Assembly (NCBI RefSeq): GCF_002705925.1
Contig: NZ_NKRE01000001.1
Coordinates: 1,127,122-1,174,723 of the forward strand
Reading direction: 5' to 3'
DNA length: 47,602 bases
Source of the DNA: Mycobacterium ostraviense
GTDB taxonomy: Bacteria > Actinomycetota > Actinomycetes > Mycobacteriales > Mycobacteriaceae
Within the stretch, counting starts at the first letter, position 1; every line of letters begins with the position of its first letter. Positions 22,026 through 30,324 of the stretch are shown piece by piece. Position numbers and translations under genes: made by a program. The notes beneath the pieces are model-generated. The model had not been told where the DNA came from. It ran no database searches and was given only the letters and a program-made list of their open reading frames with translations.

Positions 22026-22040
22026 TACCCAGCCGGGGTA
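22026..22040. promoter_or_regulatory. Orphan RicR-type operator
   Basis: TACCCAGCCGGGGTA is an exact match to TACCC-N5-GGGTA. It lies beyond the 3' end of the flavoprotein gene and about 375 bases upstream of lpqS copy 1; the unit it controls is unclear. Confidence 0.6.
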
Positions 22041-22114
22041 TGTAACGCTTTAGCTCGTCACCGCTGATTACTAACCGCACGTGAAGAATCTCACCAGACA
22101 CAACGATGTTTCAG

Positions 22115-23257
22115 CTACTTAAGGGAGTCTGCAAACCATCGCTGACGGCGCTCCCGGGAGAACTGGGCCTTTTCAGCCGCCAGCGCAAGGGACGGGCCTT
22201 CGAGCATCCCCGTGGGGTGCGGGCCACTCAAGAAGTTCACCGCCACCTTCCCCACTTCACCACGGCCGAACTCGATAAAGCAGTCGGCTGCGCCGTCATA
22301 CGGAGCGGGCGGCGGTGTACCCCGAACATCAGCGATGATCTGCTCAGCCACAAACTGCGCCGCGCGCAAGGCGAACACGCCCGCCTTGGCGGTATGAGCA
22401 GCAGCCACATCGCCAATGGCATACACGCCATCAAATCGAGTGGCCAAATTGGTCTTGGCGACCGGGATCCAACCCTCCGGCGCCATGCCAGCTTCGGCAA
22501 CGACGGCGGGCACTCGATGCACCGGGATTCCGATGAACAGGTCATACGGGATACCGCCCCCCTCGACGAATTCCGCGGTCTTGGAGGCACCTTCGAGGCG
22601 GCCCACAGTTCGCTTCGGCACAAAGGTAATCCCACGAGCGGTGAGGAGGTCAAGCAGTGGCCGCGAGACTTCCTGCGCCACGGGAACAGGTGCCCCCATA
22701 TATCCGGTTACGGTGATCGTTACCTGGTTACGCAAGCCTCGCTGAGTGAAGTAGTCCTCGAGCAGGAACGCAGCTTCGAACGGTGCGGGAGGACACTTGT
22801 ACGGTTCGCCGAGCACGCCAATGACGATATTTCCGCGGTCAAATGCCGCCAGTGCCTGGCGTAAACGGTCCGCGCCGTTGAGGGTGTAGTACTCATAACC
22901 ATTCTCAACGAAGCCAGGAGTGGCCCTGACATCGTAGTCGGCCCCCAATGCCACGACGAGGACATCGGCATCGTACGACTGAGAGTCGGTCTGCACTTGG
23001 CGACTTTCCGGGATGATTTTGGTGATTGTTTCCTGGCGGAACTCGACAGTGGGCTGCGCAATAGCTGCATATGGCAGCCGCGCCTCTTCGGCACTGTATC
23101 TGCCCATCATCACGTCAATCTTGGAAAATCCGAAATGGAACGAGTCGTTGCGATCAATGAGCGTAATCCGCACATTGTCTGCGAGCGACTCTGACAGGCG
23201 CGTGGCCAACTCCAGCCCGCCGAATCCCGCACCGAGGATAAGTACGTTAGTCGTCAT
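22115..23257 (-). CDS. Sulfide:quinone reductase-like FAD oxidoreductase
   Basis: This 380-residue flavoprotein belongs to the pyridine-nucleotide-disulfide/SQR-NDH2 family. The FAD-binding motif ILGAGFGGLELATRL is at the N-terminus, the second dinucleotide fold is near residue 150, EPYKCPPAPFEAA carries a cysteine typical of the SQR branch, and GVYAIGDVAA binds the flavin. It would oxidise sulfide or a related thiol and pass electrons to quinone at the membrane. The ATG at 23257 is preferred for its spacing from a GATCGG site; an ATG two codons earlier is possible. No operator palindrome was found in its upstream region. NDH-2-type activity is an alternative. Confidence 0.85.
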   Translation of the reverse strand: MTTNVLILGAGFGGLELATRLSESLADNVRITLIDRNDSFHFGFSKIDVMMGRYSAEEARLPYAAIAQPTVEFRQETITKIIPESRQVQTDSQSYDADVLVVALGADYDVRATPGFVENGYEYYTLNGADRLRQALAAFDRGNIVIGVLGEPYKCPPAPFEAAFLLEDYFTQRGLRNQVTITVTGYMGAPVPVAQEVSRPLLDLLTARGITFVPKRTVGRLEGASKTAEFVEGGGIPYDLFIGIPVHRVPAVVAEAGMAPEGWIPVAKTNLATRFDGVYAIGDVAAAHTAKAGVFALRAAQFVAEQIIADVRGTPPPAPYDGAADCFIEFGRGEVGKVAVNFLSGPHPTGMLEGPSLALAAEKAQFSRERRQRWFADSLK

Positions 23258-23504
23258 CAACATCCGATCTTTGGCGTTTGATTGCTGATCTACGCCCGAG
23301 TACCCACTCGTCGCGGGCTCAACCCTCGACGTCCCCCGCCACCGACTCCTGGTCTGAGCCGCCCCGCGGGTCAAGCGTGGGCAGCGCGCATATAGTCAAG
23401 AAGCTCAGCATCTACTCATGCCCCCCGAAGAAGATCATATTGCCTTTTGCCGCAAAGAGTTTGATCGCTGGCATATTCGCCACCCGCGCCGCGCGCGCGT
23501 TGCA

Positions 23505-24522
23505 TCGTCGGCGGGGTGGACACCCACCACGCTGCGGTGGTGCTGCTCAACGGCACCCGCATCGCTGACGGCGGTTCCCAGCCACCGCCGCCGATTACAC
23601 GTTGCTGCTGGCCTGGTTGCGCTCATTGGGACGGCTGTTCGCGGTTGGCGTCGAGGGCACTGGCGCCTATGGCGCCGGCTTGGCCCGCCACCTCACCGCC
23701 GAGGGAGTGCGGGTGGTCGAGGTGAACCGCCCCGACCGGCGCCAACGTCGCATTAAATTAATTTAAGGGCAAGTCTGACCCACTTGATGCCTACGCCGCC
23801 GCCGATACGGTCTTATCCGAAAGGGCCACCGTCACACCGAAACTGGGCACTGGAATCGTAGAAGCCATCCGCGCCCTGCACACCACTCGGGCTGGCGCGG
23901 TCAAGGCCCGTACCGCGGCGATCAACGAGCTGCGCTCGTTGCTGGTCACCGCGCCCGCTGACTTGCGCGACCGCATGCGGGAACTCTCCGTGGCCGCCTG
24001 CGCACGCCTGCGACCCAGGTGACTTCAGCGACCCGCAGGCCGCTGTTCGTGTCACGCTGCGTACCCCGGCGCCGCGCCACCAAGCCCTGACCGCCGAGAT
24101 TGCTGCCTATGACACCCAATTGCGGCCCCTCGACGAACGGGCCTGCCCGCAACTGCTTGCCCTCCACGGTGTCGGATACGAGACCGCCGCCCAGCTGCTT
24201 ATCACCCCCGATCGGATAGGCTCCGAAGCAGCGTTTGCCGCGCTGTGCGGGGTCGCACCGATCCCGGCATCCAGCGGCAAAACCCATCGCCACCGATTAT
24301 CCCGCGGCGGCGACCGCCAAGCCAACCGCACCCTGCCCATGATCGCCTGCACCCGGCTGGGCCACCGACGCTCAAACCCGCGCCTATCGTGATCGTCGCG
24401 CACGAGAACAACTGTCGCCCAAAGACATTCTGCGCTGCCTCAAACCCTACCTCGCCCGACAGATCTACAAGGCCCTCACCAGCGCAAACATCGAACCAGC
24501 CGAAATCGCTATAGCAGCTTGA
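23505..24522 (+). pseudogene. IS110-family transposase remnant
   Basis: Three frames together spell a DEDD-type IS110 transposase: an N-terminal VGGVDTHHAAVVLLNGTR, then VEGTGAYGAGLARHLTAEGV and VNRPDRRQRR, then GKSDPLDAYAAADT, and a transposase_20 part with LLALHGVGYETAAQLL, FAALCGVAP and RGGDRQANR. At least three lesions break it: a frameshift near 23580, a 13-base AT-only insertion near 23752-23764 that creates a stop, and a frameshift near 24015, with another frame change near 24358. It cannot make an active protein. No clear ends were identified. Confidence 0.85.
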
Positions 24523-24562
24523 CAACCATAAGAGCATCGGGGCGGCTCATGAGTTGGAAGCT

Positions 24563-24597
24563 GGGGTAAGCGACTGGCGCTTACCCCTTTATCTTTT
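24563..24597 (+). terminator. Rho-independent terminator hairpin
   Basis: A perfect 10-base stem GGGGTAAGCG/CGCTTACCCC with a 5-base loop is followed by TTTATCTTTT on the plus strand. It sits between the IS110 remnant and the end of the carbonic anhydrase gene, which reads toward it. On the minus strand the hairpin is not followed by a T run. Confidence 0.75.
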
Positions 24598-25428
24598 GGA
24601 GGGCAGGGAGGGCAGGTACCGGGTGGGGTCGGCGTCGTAGCTGTTGAGGCATACCTGGGAGCAGAAGTACTGCCTGTGCCCGTCCAAGTCGCGGTGCCCG
24701 GCGGCGCGGTCGATCACAAGCTCCATTCCGCATACCGGGTCGGTTGTGGTGGCGACGGCTTCTCGGCCGTCACCCAGGTGCCAGCGGGCAGGCTGCGGCT
24801 GGGTGATGCCGTAGTCGCGCGCCGTCGCGTCAGTGCGCGCTCGTCGCGCCGGATCACGCGTGGGCGGTCGCAAGCGCCGTGTCTCGACCTCCCACACCCA
24901 GCCGCTGATGGTCACGTCGTCGGGAATGAGCGGATGGTTCTCAAACACCTCGATCGTCTTCAGCAATGCCTCGTCGACGTCATCGATCATCCCGATCCAC
25001 TTGGCGAAAGAGCCCTTGTCAAGCTTTAACTCGGGCAGCGTCGGATCCAAGATGGGCTCTTCGGTGTCGATACCCTTGGCCTTGAAATAGGCCTCCAGAT
25101 CGTTGGCGTTGGCTGACAACATCCCGCACTGGGTGTGTTGAACGATGACAATCTCATTTGTGCCAAAAAAGTTCGTCGACAACATCGCTGATCGGATCGC
25201 GTCATCAGTGACGATCCCCCCGGCGTTGCGGAAGCAGTGTGCATCCCCATGCCCGACCGGCGAATCAACCTGGATACCCAGTGCTTCGTTAACCGGTAGG
25301 CGCTCGTCCATGCAAGCTAGTACCCAGAGTCTACGATCGGTAGGGCCAAAGCGGCCGAACCGACGGCGCTTGGCCCAATGCTCATATGCCACGACCTTGG
25401 CGGTCAATTCGTCCTTCAATGTTTCCAC
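24589..25428 (-). CDS. Beta-carbonic anhydrase fused to YHS domain
   Basis: This is a 279-residue two-domain protein. Residues 1-185 form a beta-class carbonic anhydrase: zinc ligands C39, H98 and C101 with the D41-R43 dyad (ACMDER, QHTQCGM), which hydrates CO2 to bicarbonate. Residues 229-272 form a YHS domain (DPVCGM...YFCSQVC), a short cysteine-containing module often attached to copper ATPases and other metal proteins. The linker is arginine- and proline-rich. There is no signal peptide, so it is cytoplasmic. A degenerate RicR-like box lies about 125 bases upstream of its start. The YHS part suggests a link to metal handling; that link is inference. Confidence 0.85.
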   Translation of the reverse strand: METLKDELTAKVVAYEHWAKRRRFGRFGPTDRRLWVLACMDERLPVNEALGIQVDSPVGHGDAHCFRNAGGIVTDDAIRSAMLSTNFFGTNEIVIVQHTQCGMLSANANDLEAYFKAKGIDTEEPILDPTLPELKLDKGSFAKWIGMIDDVDEALLKTIEVFENHPLIPDDVTISGWVWEVETRRLRPPTRDPARRARTDATARDYGITQPQPARWHLGDGREAVATTTDPVCGMELVIDRAAGHRDLDGHRQYFCSQVCLNSYDADPTRYLPSLPSKR

Positions 25429-25995
25429 CGTGACTTCCTCCTTCGTTGGTCCGCACAGACGTTGCGGGGCATTAGGAGCTGCGATCTAGCTAGTAATCCA
25501 CCTTTGCCGGCCCTTGTGCCAGCGTGTGCTACCATTCACCATCCCACTCCTATACTGTGCGGGGGTAGGGACCTTAGGCACCGCACGCAAGAGCACGAAG
25601 TCTCTACCGGTGGCAACCGAGCTGCTGGAAATCGGTCGGCGCACTCACCGCCCGCAACACCTCGCTGGCTCGGCGCAGTTCCTCGGTATCCGCGTGCAGC
25701 CGGGGGTTCCCCCCAGCATCTCGGTCGTGGGCCGACCGTCGCGCCAGCTGCGCGATCACTCGGCTTGGGATCAGACTCCCGATATAGTCGCACCGCGCGC
25801 TCACGCGAGGTTGTCCCGGTAGTTCCTTGCCACTGCCGCTGCAAACTTGCCTTCTGCAGGCTTGCAAGGTCAAATTTCGTTCGAAAGTCTCCGAGAAGCC
25901 ACCGGCCATGAGTTCGCTTTCAGCGTGAGCAAAGCGGTCAGAAATCACAGGCTGCCAGGGTTAATCACGATGGCGGTTCGGTGTGGGGTGAACGG
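25429..25995. other. Region with degenerate operator and IS3 orfA-like scar
   Basis: These 567 bases hold no intact gene. TACTGTGCGGGGGTA at 25553-25567 matches the RicR-type box with two mismatches and could serve the carbonic anhydrase gene. On the minus strand, from about 25790 to 25610, a frame reads RSAHDRDAGGNPRLHADTEE followed by LRRASEVLRAVSA, which resembles the end of an IS3-type orfA. That resemblance is weak. Confidence 0.35.
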
Positions 25996-26178
25996 TCACT
26001 TCGCGGGGCCGACCTCCGCAGACCTCCAATGACAACAATCGGCGCTACCCAACGCGCTCATAGAGCGCAACCCCCCTCGCCTCACCGCGGTCAGCACGCA
26101 TACGGCGAGGCAATGCACCACAATCCGCGCGAGCGGATGGTGCACCATCTGTCCGGCCCGGGACGTCTTCTTGGACAT
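25996..26178 (-). CDS. Small Cys/His protein under RicR-type box
   Basis: This 60-residue open frame has a strong ribosome site (GAGGAGATGAG directly before the ATG at 26178), and an exact RicR-type palindrome lies 25 bases upstream of the start. The protein has a basic N-terminus, a hydrophobic segment (about residues 17-32) containing H22, C23 and C27, and a later CCH at residues 48-50. I do not recognise the family. It resembles in kind the small copper-induced RicR-regulated ORFs known in mycobacteria, but I cannot show homology. The last 25 residues look unstructured, so a decayed longer gene is possible. Confidence 0.5.
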   Translation of the reverse strand: MSKKTSRAGQMVHHPLARIVVHCLAVCVLTAVRRGGLRSMSALGSADCCHWRSAEVGPAK

Positions 26179-26202
26179 CTCATCTCCTCGTGCGAACTAC
26201 CC

Positions 26203-26217
26203 TACCCCGCCAGGGTA
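26203..26217 (-). promoter_or_regulatory. RicR-type operator of small Cys protein
   Basis: TACCCCGCCAGGGTA is an exact TACCC-N5-GGGTA palindrome 25 bases upstream of the 60-residue frame. A TAGGGT hexamer next to it could be the -10. Confidence 0.7.
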
Positions 26218-26265
26218 CCGATCACGGCGTTCTCCCGTGGCTCGCTTGGCCGGGGCGAGAAGATA

Positions 26266-26295
26266 TTGCCATACCCCTGTAGGGTATGTTAGCCT
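26266..26295 (+). promoter_or_regulatory. Promoter and RicR-type operator of copA unit
   Basis: TTGCCA (26266-26271) and TAGCCT (26290-26295) are 18 bases apart, and the palindrome TACCCCTGTAGGGTA (26272-26286) fills the spacer. Bound repressor would block RNA polymerase directly. Confidence 0.7.
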
Positions 26296-26316
26296 GCGCA
26301 AAGGTGTGGAAAGTAC

Positions 26317-26547
26317 ATGGGAAATAGGCAAGACATGTGCACTGTCAGCGTGAGCGTCACAGATGTCACGTGCGCGATCGGCGAAGCTCCCGGCGTTGAC
26401 ACCGGGCGAAATCGCGGAACAGTGACTACCGCGAGCGGTCGGCATGTGGAGAGCGACGTGATGAAATACGCCGGTCGACGAGGCAGGTTGTCGGTGTGCC
26501 AGTTGAAATGCCATCTCCCATCGATTCACCGAAGGAATCTATCGTGA
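26317..26547 (+). CDS. Cysteine-containing leader ORF coupled to copper ATPase
   Basis: This 76-residue frame starts 22 bases after the predicted -10 of the copper-box promoter, with a GGAAAG ribosome site. Its TGA overlaps the GTG of the copper ATPase (GTGA), the usual sign of translational coupling. It has cysteines at 8, 19, 61 and 65, the last two in CQLKCH. No family is recognised and the middle is low in hydrophobicity. It may be a short regulatory leader whose translation responds to copper, or simply an untranslated leader that happens to be open. Position, ribosome site and coupling favour expression. Confidence 0.5.
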   Translation: MGNRQDMCTVSVSVTDVTCAIGEAPGVDTGRNRGTVTTASGRHVESDVMKYAGRRGRLSVCQLKCHLPSIHRRNLS

Positions 26548-28826
26548 CTCGTGTTACCAGAAACATGTCGGGCGGACATGTCGAATTGGACATAGGCGGT
26601 ATGACGTGCGCGTCCTGCGCTGCTCGAATTGAAAAGAAGTTGAACAAGATCGGCGGGGTAACGGCATCGGTCAACTTCGCCACCGAGAAAGCTCGAGTCG
26701 ACTTCATCGGTGAGATCTCGGTCCTACAGTTAATCAAAGCCGTTGAGCAAGCCGGCTATGCGGCGGACATCTCTGCACCGAAAACTCGTGAACCGGGCGG
26801 TGATGCAGCAGCGAGCTTGCAACAAGATCCGACCGCCGCGCTGCGGCAGCGGCTGGCGGTCGCACTGCTGCTAGCGGTGCCGGTGATCGCGATGGCGATG
26901 GTGCCAGCATTTCAATTCACCAACTGGCAATGGCTATCGCTGACACTGGCTGCGCCGGTGGTGGTGTGGGGTGCACTGCCATTCCACAAGGCTGCGTGGG
27001 TCAACCTGCGCCACGGCACTGCCACCATGGACACCCTCGTCTCGATGGGTACCATCGCCGCGTTCGGTTGGTCGATCTACGCGCTGTTCTGGGGCAGTGC
27101 CGGCCTGCCCGGCATGACCCACCCGTTCGCGTTGACAAGCACCCGCACCGATGGGACCAGCAGCATGTACTTGGAGGTGGCCGCCGGGGTGACGACCTTC
27201 GTCCTAGCTGGCCGCTATCTGGAGGCGCGCTCCAAGCGGCGAGCCGGTGCGGCCTTGTGGGCGCTGCTTGAACTCGGCGCCAAGGATGTCGCCGTGCGCC
27301 GAAACGGTGTGGAGCAACGAATCCCGATCAGTCAACTTGTTGTCGGCGATGAATTCGTGGTGCGCCCCGGCGAGAAGATCGCCACCGATGGCATCGTAAT
27401 CGAGGGCTCCTCGGCCGTCGATGCCTCCATGTTGACCGGTGAATCCGTACCGGTCGAGGTCGGTCCACAGAGCCAGGTGGTCGGCGCTACGGTCAACATG
27501 GGTGGACGACTTGTAGTGCGTGCCAACCGCGTCGACTCCGATACCCAACTAGCGCAGATGGTCAAGCTCGTCGAAGAGGCACAGACCGGAAAGGCCCGGG
27601 CGCAACGACTGGCCGACACGATCTCGGCGATCTTCGTGCCGATCGTCATCACGCTGTCGGTCGCCACCCTCGCGCTTTGGATCGGCACCGGAGAGCCGAT
27701 CGCGGCGGCGTTCACCGCGGCTGTCGCAGTGCTGATCATCGCCTGCCCATGCGCACTTGGCTTGGCCACTCCCACCGCACTGATGGTCGGAGCGGGTCGC
27801 GGCGCGCAACTGGGCATTCTGATCAAGGGCCCGGAGGCGCTGGAGTCAACCCGGCGCATCGACACGATTGTCCTCGACAAGACCGGCACTGTGACTACAG
27901 GCGCCATGACCCTGCTCGACGTCATCACCGCCGAGGGAGAACGACCAGACGACGTATTGCGCGTTGCGGGTGCACTCGAAGATGCCTCGGAACACCCCAT
28001 CGCCAAAGCGATCAGTAAGGCTGCCCGCGACAAGGTCGGCGATTTGCCACCCGTTGAGGACTTCACGAACCTCGAGGGGCTAGGTGTTAAGGGGGTTGTG
28101 GACGGACACACAGTCGTGGTCGGCCGCGAGCGGCTACTTGCCGAGTGGGCCCAACACCTCCCGGACACGTTGGCACGGTCCAAGCAAGAAGCGGAGTCGC
28201 AGGGGAAAACCGTGGTCGGTGTCGGCTGGGACGGCACAGCACGGGCGCTGCTCGTGGTCGCGGACGCCGTCAAGCCGACCTCCGCCGAAGCGGTTCGTCA
28301 GCTGCGTGCGCTTGGCTTGACGCCGATATTGCTCACCGGCGACAACGGGGCGGCGGCACGCAGCATCGGACATCAGGTGGGCATCGCCAACGTCGTCGCA
28401 GAAGTGCTTCCCCAAGGCAAGGCCGAAACTGTCAAGCGGCTCCAGGCTGAAGGCAAGGTAGTGGCCATGGTCGGTGACGGCGTCAACGATGCAGCCGCGC
28501 TCGCTCAGGCCGACCTCGGATTGGCCATGGGGACCGGCACCGACGTCGCTATCGAGGCCAGCGACCTGACGCTGGTGCGCGGGGACCTACAGGCGGTACC
28601 CGATGCAATCCGGCTCTCCCGCAAAACATTAGCCACGATCAAAAGCAATCTGTTTTGGGCGTTCGCCTACAACATTGCCGCCTTGCCCCTAGCGGCCTCC
28701 GGACTGCTTAACCCGATGCTGGCCGGCGCCGCCATGGCCTTCTCGTCGGCCTTCGTGGTCAGCAACAGTCTACGGCTACGCCGATTCCATTCGGTAATAA
28801 CTAAACCCCCGCTTGGGGCCAACTAA
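26544..28826 (+). CDS. Copper-translocating P1B-type ATPase (CopA/CtpA-like)
   Basis: This is a 760-residue inner-membrane copper exporter. The N-terminal HMA domain has the copper site MTCASC (C22, C25). Membrane segments follow, then the actuator TGES, the transmembrane copper site CPC at 401-403, the phosphorylation motif DKTGT with D445, the SEHP nucleotide-binding loop and [10 protein letters not shown]. Overall it resembles mycobacterial CtpA/CtpB and bacterial CopA. The GTG at 26544 follows GAAGGAA and overlaps the stop of the leader frame; longer frames lack the match to HMA starts. Transcription probably comes from the operator-controlled promoter at 26266. Confidence 0.92.
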   Translation: MTRVTRNMSGGHVELDIGGMTCASCAARIEKKLNKIGGVTASVNFATEKARVDFIGEISVLQLIKAVEQAGYAADISAPKTREPGGDAAASLQQDPTAALRQRLAVALLLAVPVIAMAMVPAFQFTNWQWLSLTLAAPVVVWGALPFHKAAWVNLRHGTATMDTLVSMGTIAAFGWSIYALFWGSAGLPGMTHPFALTSTRTDGTSSMYLEVAAGVTTFVLAGRYLEARSKRRAGAALWALLELGAKDVAVRRNGVEQRIPISQLVVGDEFVVRPGEKIATDGIVIEGSSAVDASMLTGESVPVEVGPQSQVVGATVNMGGRLVVRANRVDSDTQLAQMVKLVEEAQTGKARAQRLADTISAIFVPIVITLSVATLALWIGTGEPIAAAFTAAVAVLIIACPCALGLATPTALMVGAGRGAQLGILIKGPEALESTRRIDTIVLDKTGTVTTGAMTLLDVITAEGERPDDVLRVAGALEDASEHPIAKAISKAARDKVGDLPPVEDFTNLEGLGVKGVVDGHTVVVGRERLLAEWAQHLPDTLARSKQEAESQGKTVVGVGWDGTARALLVVADAVKPTSAEAVRQLRALGLTPILLTGDNGAAARSIGHQVGIANVVAEVLPQGKAETVKRLQAEGKVVAMVGDGVNDAAALAQADLGLAMGTGTDVAIEASDLTLVRGDLQAVPDAIRLSRKTLATIKSNLFWAFAYNIAALPLAASGLLNPMLAGAAMAFSSAFVVSNSLRLRRFHSVITKPPLGAN

Positions 28827-28856
28827 ACCGTCGACCGATACAGCGCAACGCAGGAG

Positions 28857-29501
28857 TCATCGGTTGCGCGGCCGCTCGGCGGTGAGGTAGTGCAGTCGCG
28901 GGACGTTCCCGGTCGTCATCGCAACAAATCCGGCCTCGGCGGCCAGCTCCTCCAACTGGTCAAAGACGTTGTGCACCTCCGAGTGACCATGGGCAACGCT
29001 GATCATTCGCTCCACCAACGAATTTCTCGGCGGGCCAACGTCAGCGGTAAGTGCCCGACCACCAGGCCGCAAGACACGAAACATCTCCCGCACGGCATCA
29101 GCACGATGATCCGGGGCAATGTGGTGAAAGGTGATGCTGGACACCACTAAGTCAAACGATTCATCTCCGAAAGGGAGATCTTGGGCAGTGGCGGCATGGA
29201 ACGTGCAGTTAGCCGGGCTATGTGCAGCCGCGTAGTCCAACAGCGGCTGCAGCGGATCTATCCCCACCACCTCACCGGCAGGGTCCACAACAGGTGCGAT
29301 GCGTCGCGCGAAATAGCCCGTGCCGCATCCCACGTCGAGCACCTTCTCACCGGGTCTAGCACCGGATGCAGCGACCAGCTGATCCCAAATGTGGGCGCGC
29401 CGTCCCAGGTACCACAGGTCGGTCACCAGTTCGTAGGCCCATGGATGCGTAGTCATCCAACCGGATTGGTGATCGTGTCTTACACCGTGTCGCTTCTTCA
29501 T
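28857..29501 (-). CDS. Class I SAM-dependent methyltransferase
   Basis: This cytoplasmic methyltransferase of about 214 residues belongs to the Methyltransf_11/UbiE-like group. It shows VLDVGCGTGYFARR, the acidic GIDPLQ, ATAQDLPFGDESFDLV and FRVLRPGG. The substrate is unknown. The ATG at 29501 (after GGTGGGATTG) is preferred to a GTG three codons upstream. It is divergent from the DUF305 lipoprotein gene and shares with it an intergenic region containing a near-perfect RicR-type box, so it may be copper-induced. Methyltransferases of this type occur in metalloid and quinone pathways, but nothing in the sequence decides. Confidence 0.8.
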   Translation of the reverse strand: MKKRHGVRHDHQSGWMTTHPWAYELVTDLWYLGRRAHIWDQLVAASGARPGEKVLDVGCGTGYFARRIAPVVDPAGEVVGIDPLQPLLDYAAAHSPANCTFHAATAQDLPFGDESFDLVVSSITFHHIAPDHRADAVREMFRVLRPGGRALTADVGPPRNSLVERMISVAHGHSEVHNVFDQLEELAAEAGFVAMTTGNVPRLHYLTAERPRNR

Positions 29502-29559
29502 CAATCCCACCGTGCCATGCCCCGTCCTGCTCGAGCAACCTCCCTGCTGTCTACCACTG

Positions 29560-29586
29560 TTTACCTAGACCCCCATCGGGTATACA
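29560..29586 (+). promoter_or_regulatory. Promoter with RicR-type operator, DUF305 side
   Basis: GACCCCCATCGGGTA (29568-29582) matches TACCC-N5-GGGTA with one mismatch. TTTACC (29560-29565) and TATACA (29581-29586) are 15 bases apart around it and face the DUF305 gene. Confidence 0.6.
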
Positions 29587-29644
29587 CCGTCGGGCAAGGG
29601 TGAAATGGCCCTATGCTGCACGCCCGGAAAGGACAATTACCGTG

Positions 29645-30253
29645 ATGAGACAACGGTTCTTCACCGTGATCGCGGCAGCGCTCGCGGCGCTGCTCACCTT
29701 GACCGCGTGTAACAGCTCACGCGATCAGGCCGGCTCCAGCACCACGTCAGCCAGCCACTCGAGCGGATCAACTTTGCCGCCAGGTGCTCACAACGACACC
29801 GATGTCGCGTTCGCCAAGGACATGATTCCTCATCACCAGCAAGCCATCCAGATGAGTGAGATCATGCTCAGCAAAGACGGTGTCGACCCACGGGTGATCC
29901 GGTTAGCCAACCAGATCAAGACGGCGCAGGGACCCGAGGTCCAACAGCTGCAGGCATGGCTGGACCAGTGGGGGCAACCGACCATGCCAAGCCACAGCGG
30001 CATGCCCGCAATGGGCGAAAACAGCGGGATGATGTCCGAACAAGACATGCAAGCCTTGAAAAACGCCCGCGGCGTCGAGGCGAGCACCCTGTTTCTTACC
30101 CAGATGATCCAGCATCATAAAGGCGCAATCATGATGGCCCGCAACGAAATCAACTCCGGAGAAAACCCACAAGTCATCGCGCTGGCCCAATCCATCGTCA
30201 CTAACCAGCAACAGGAGATTCAGACCATACAAGACATTCTGAATTCGCTGTAG
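29645..30253 (+). CDS. DUF305 lipoprotein, probable metal-binding
   Basis: This 202-residue exported lipoprotein has a basic start, a hydrophobic helix and lipobox LTAC (cysteine near residue 22), then a Ser/Thr-rich linker. The DUF305 domain is a ferritin-like four-helix bundle with two His/Met-rich helices, DMIPHHQQAIQMSEIM and QMIQHHKGAIMMA. DUF305 proteins are frequent in copper-resistance loci and these residues suit Cu(I) binding; the precise role is not established here. ATG 29645 lies 11 bases after AAAGGA. It is divergent from the methyltransferase gene and probably controlled by the intervening operator. Confidence 0.88.
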   Translation: MRQRFFTVIAAALAALLTLTACNSSRDQAGSSTTSASHSSGSTLPPGAHNDTDVAFAKDMIPHHQQAIQMSEIMLSKDGVDPRVIRLANQIKTAQGPEVQQLQAWLDQWGQPTMPSHSGMPAMGENSGMMSEQDMQALKNARGVEASTLFLTQMIQHHKGAIMMARNEINSGENPQVIALAQSIVTNQQQEIQTIQDILNSL

Positions 30254-30324
30254 TGAACGACCAGTGAGGCCCCGACATATGGTGCCGAGCGTGATATGAG
30301 GCCCATGGAGTGTCTCATAGGAGC

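Noticed and set aside
22106..22864. 252-codon plus-strand frame opposite the flavoprotein gene
   Set aside because: It lies antisense to conserved FAD-binding and SQR segments, and its protein has no recognisable features.
24563..24587. GGGGTAAGCG/CGCTTACCCC as another RicR operator
   Set aside because: The arms are 10 bases with a T-rich tail, fitting a terminator; the half-sites face the wrong way (GGGTA first, TACCC second).
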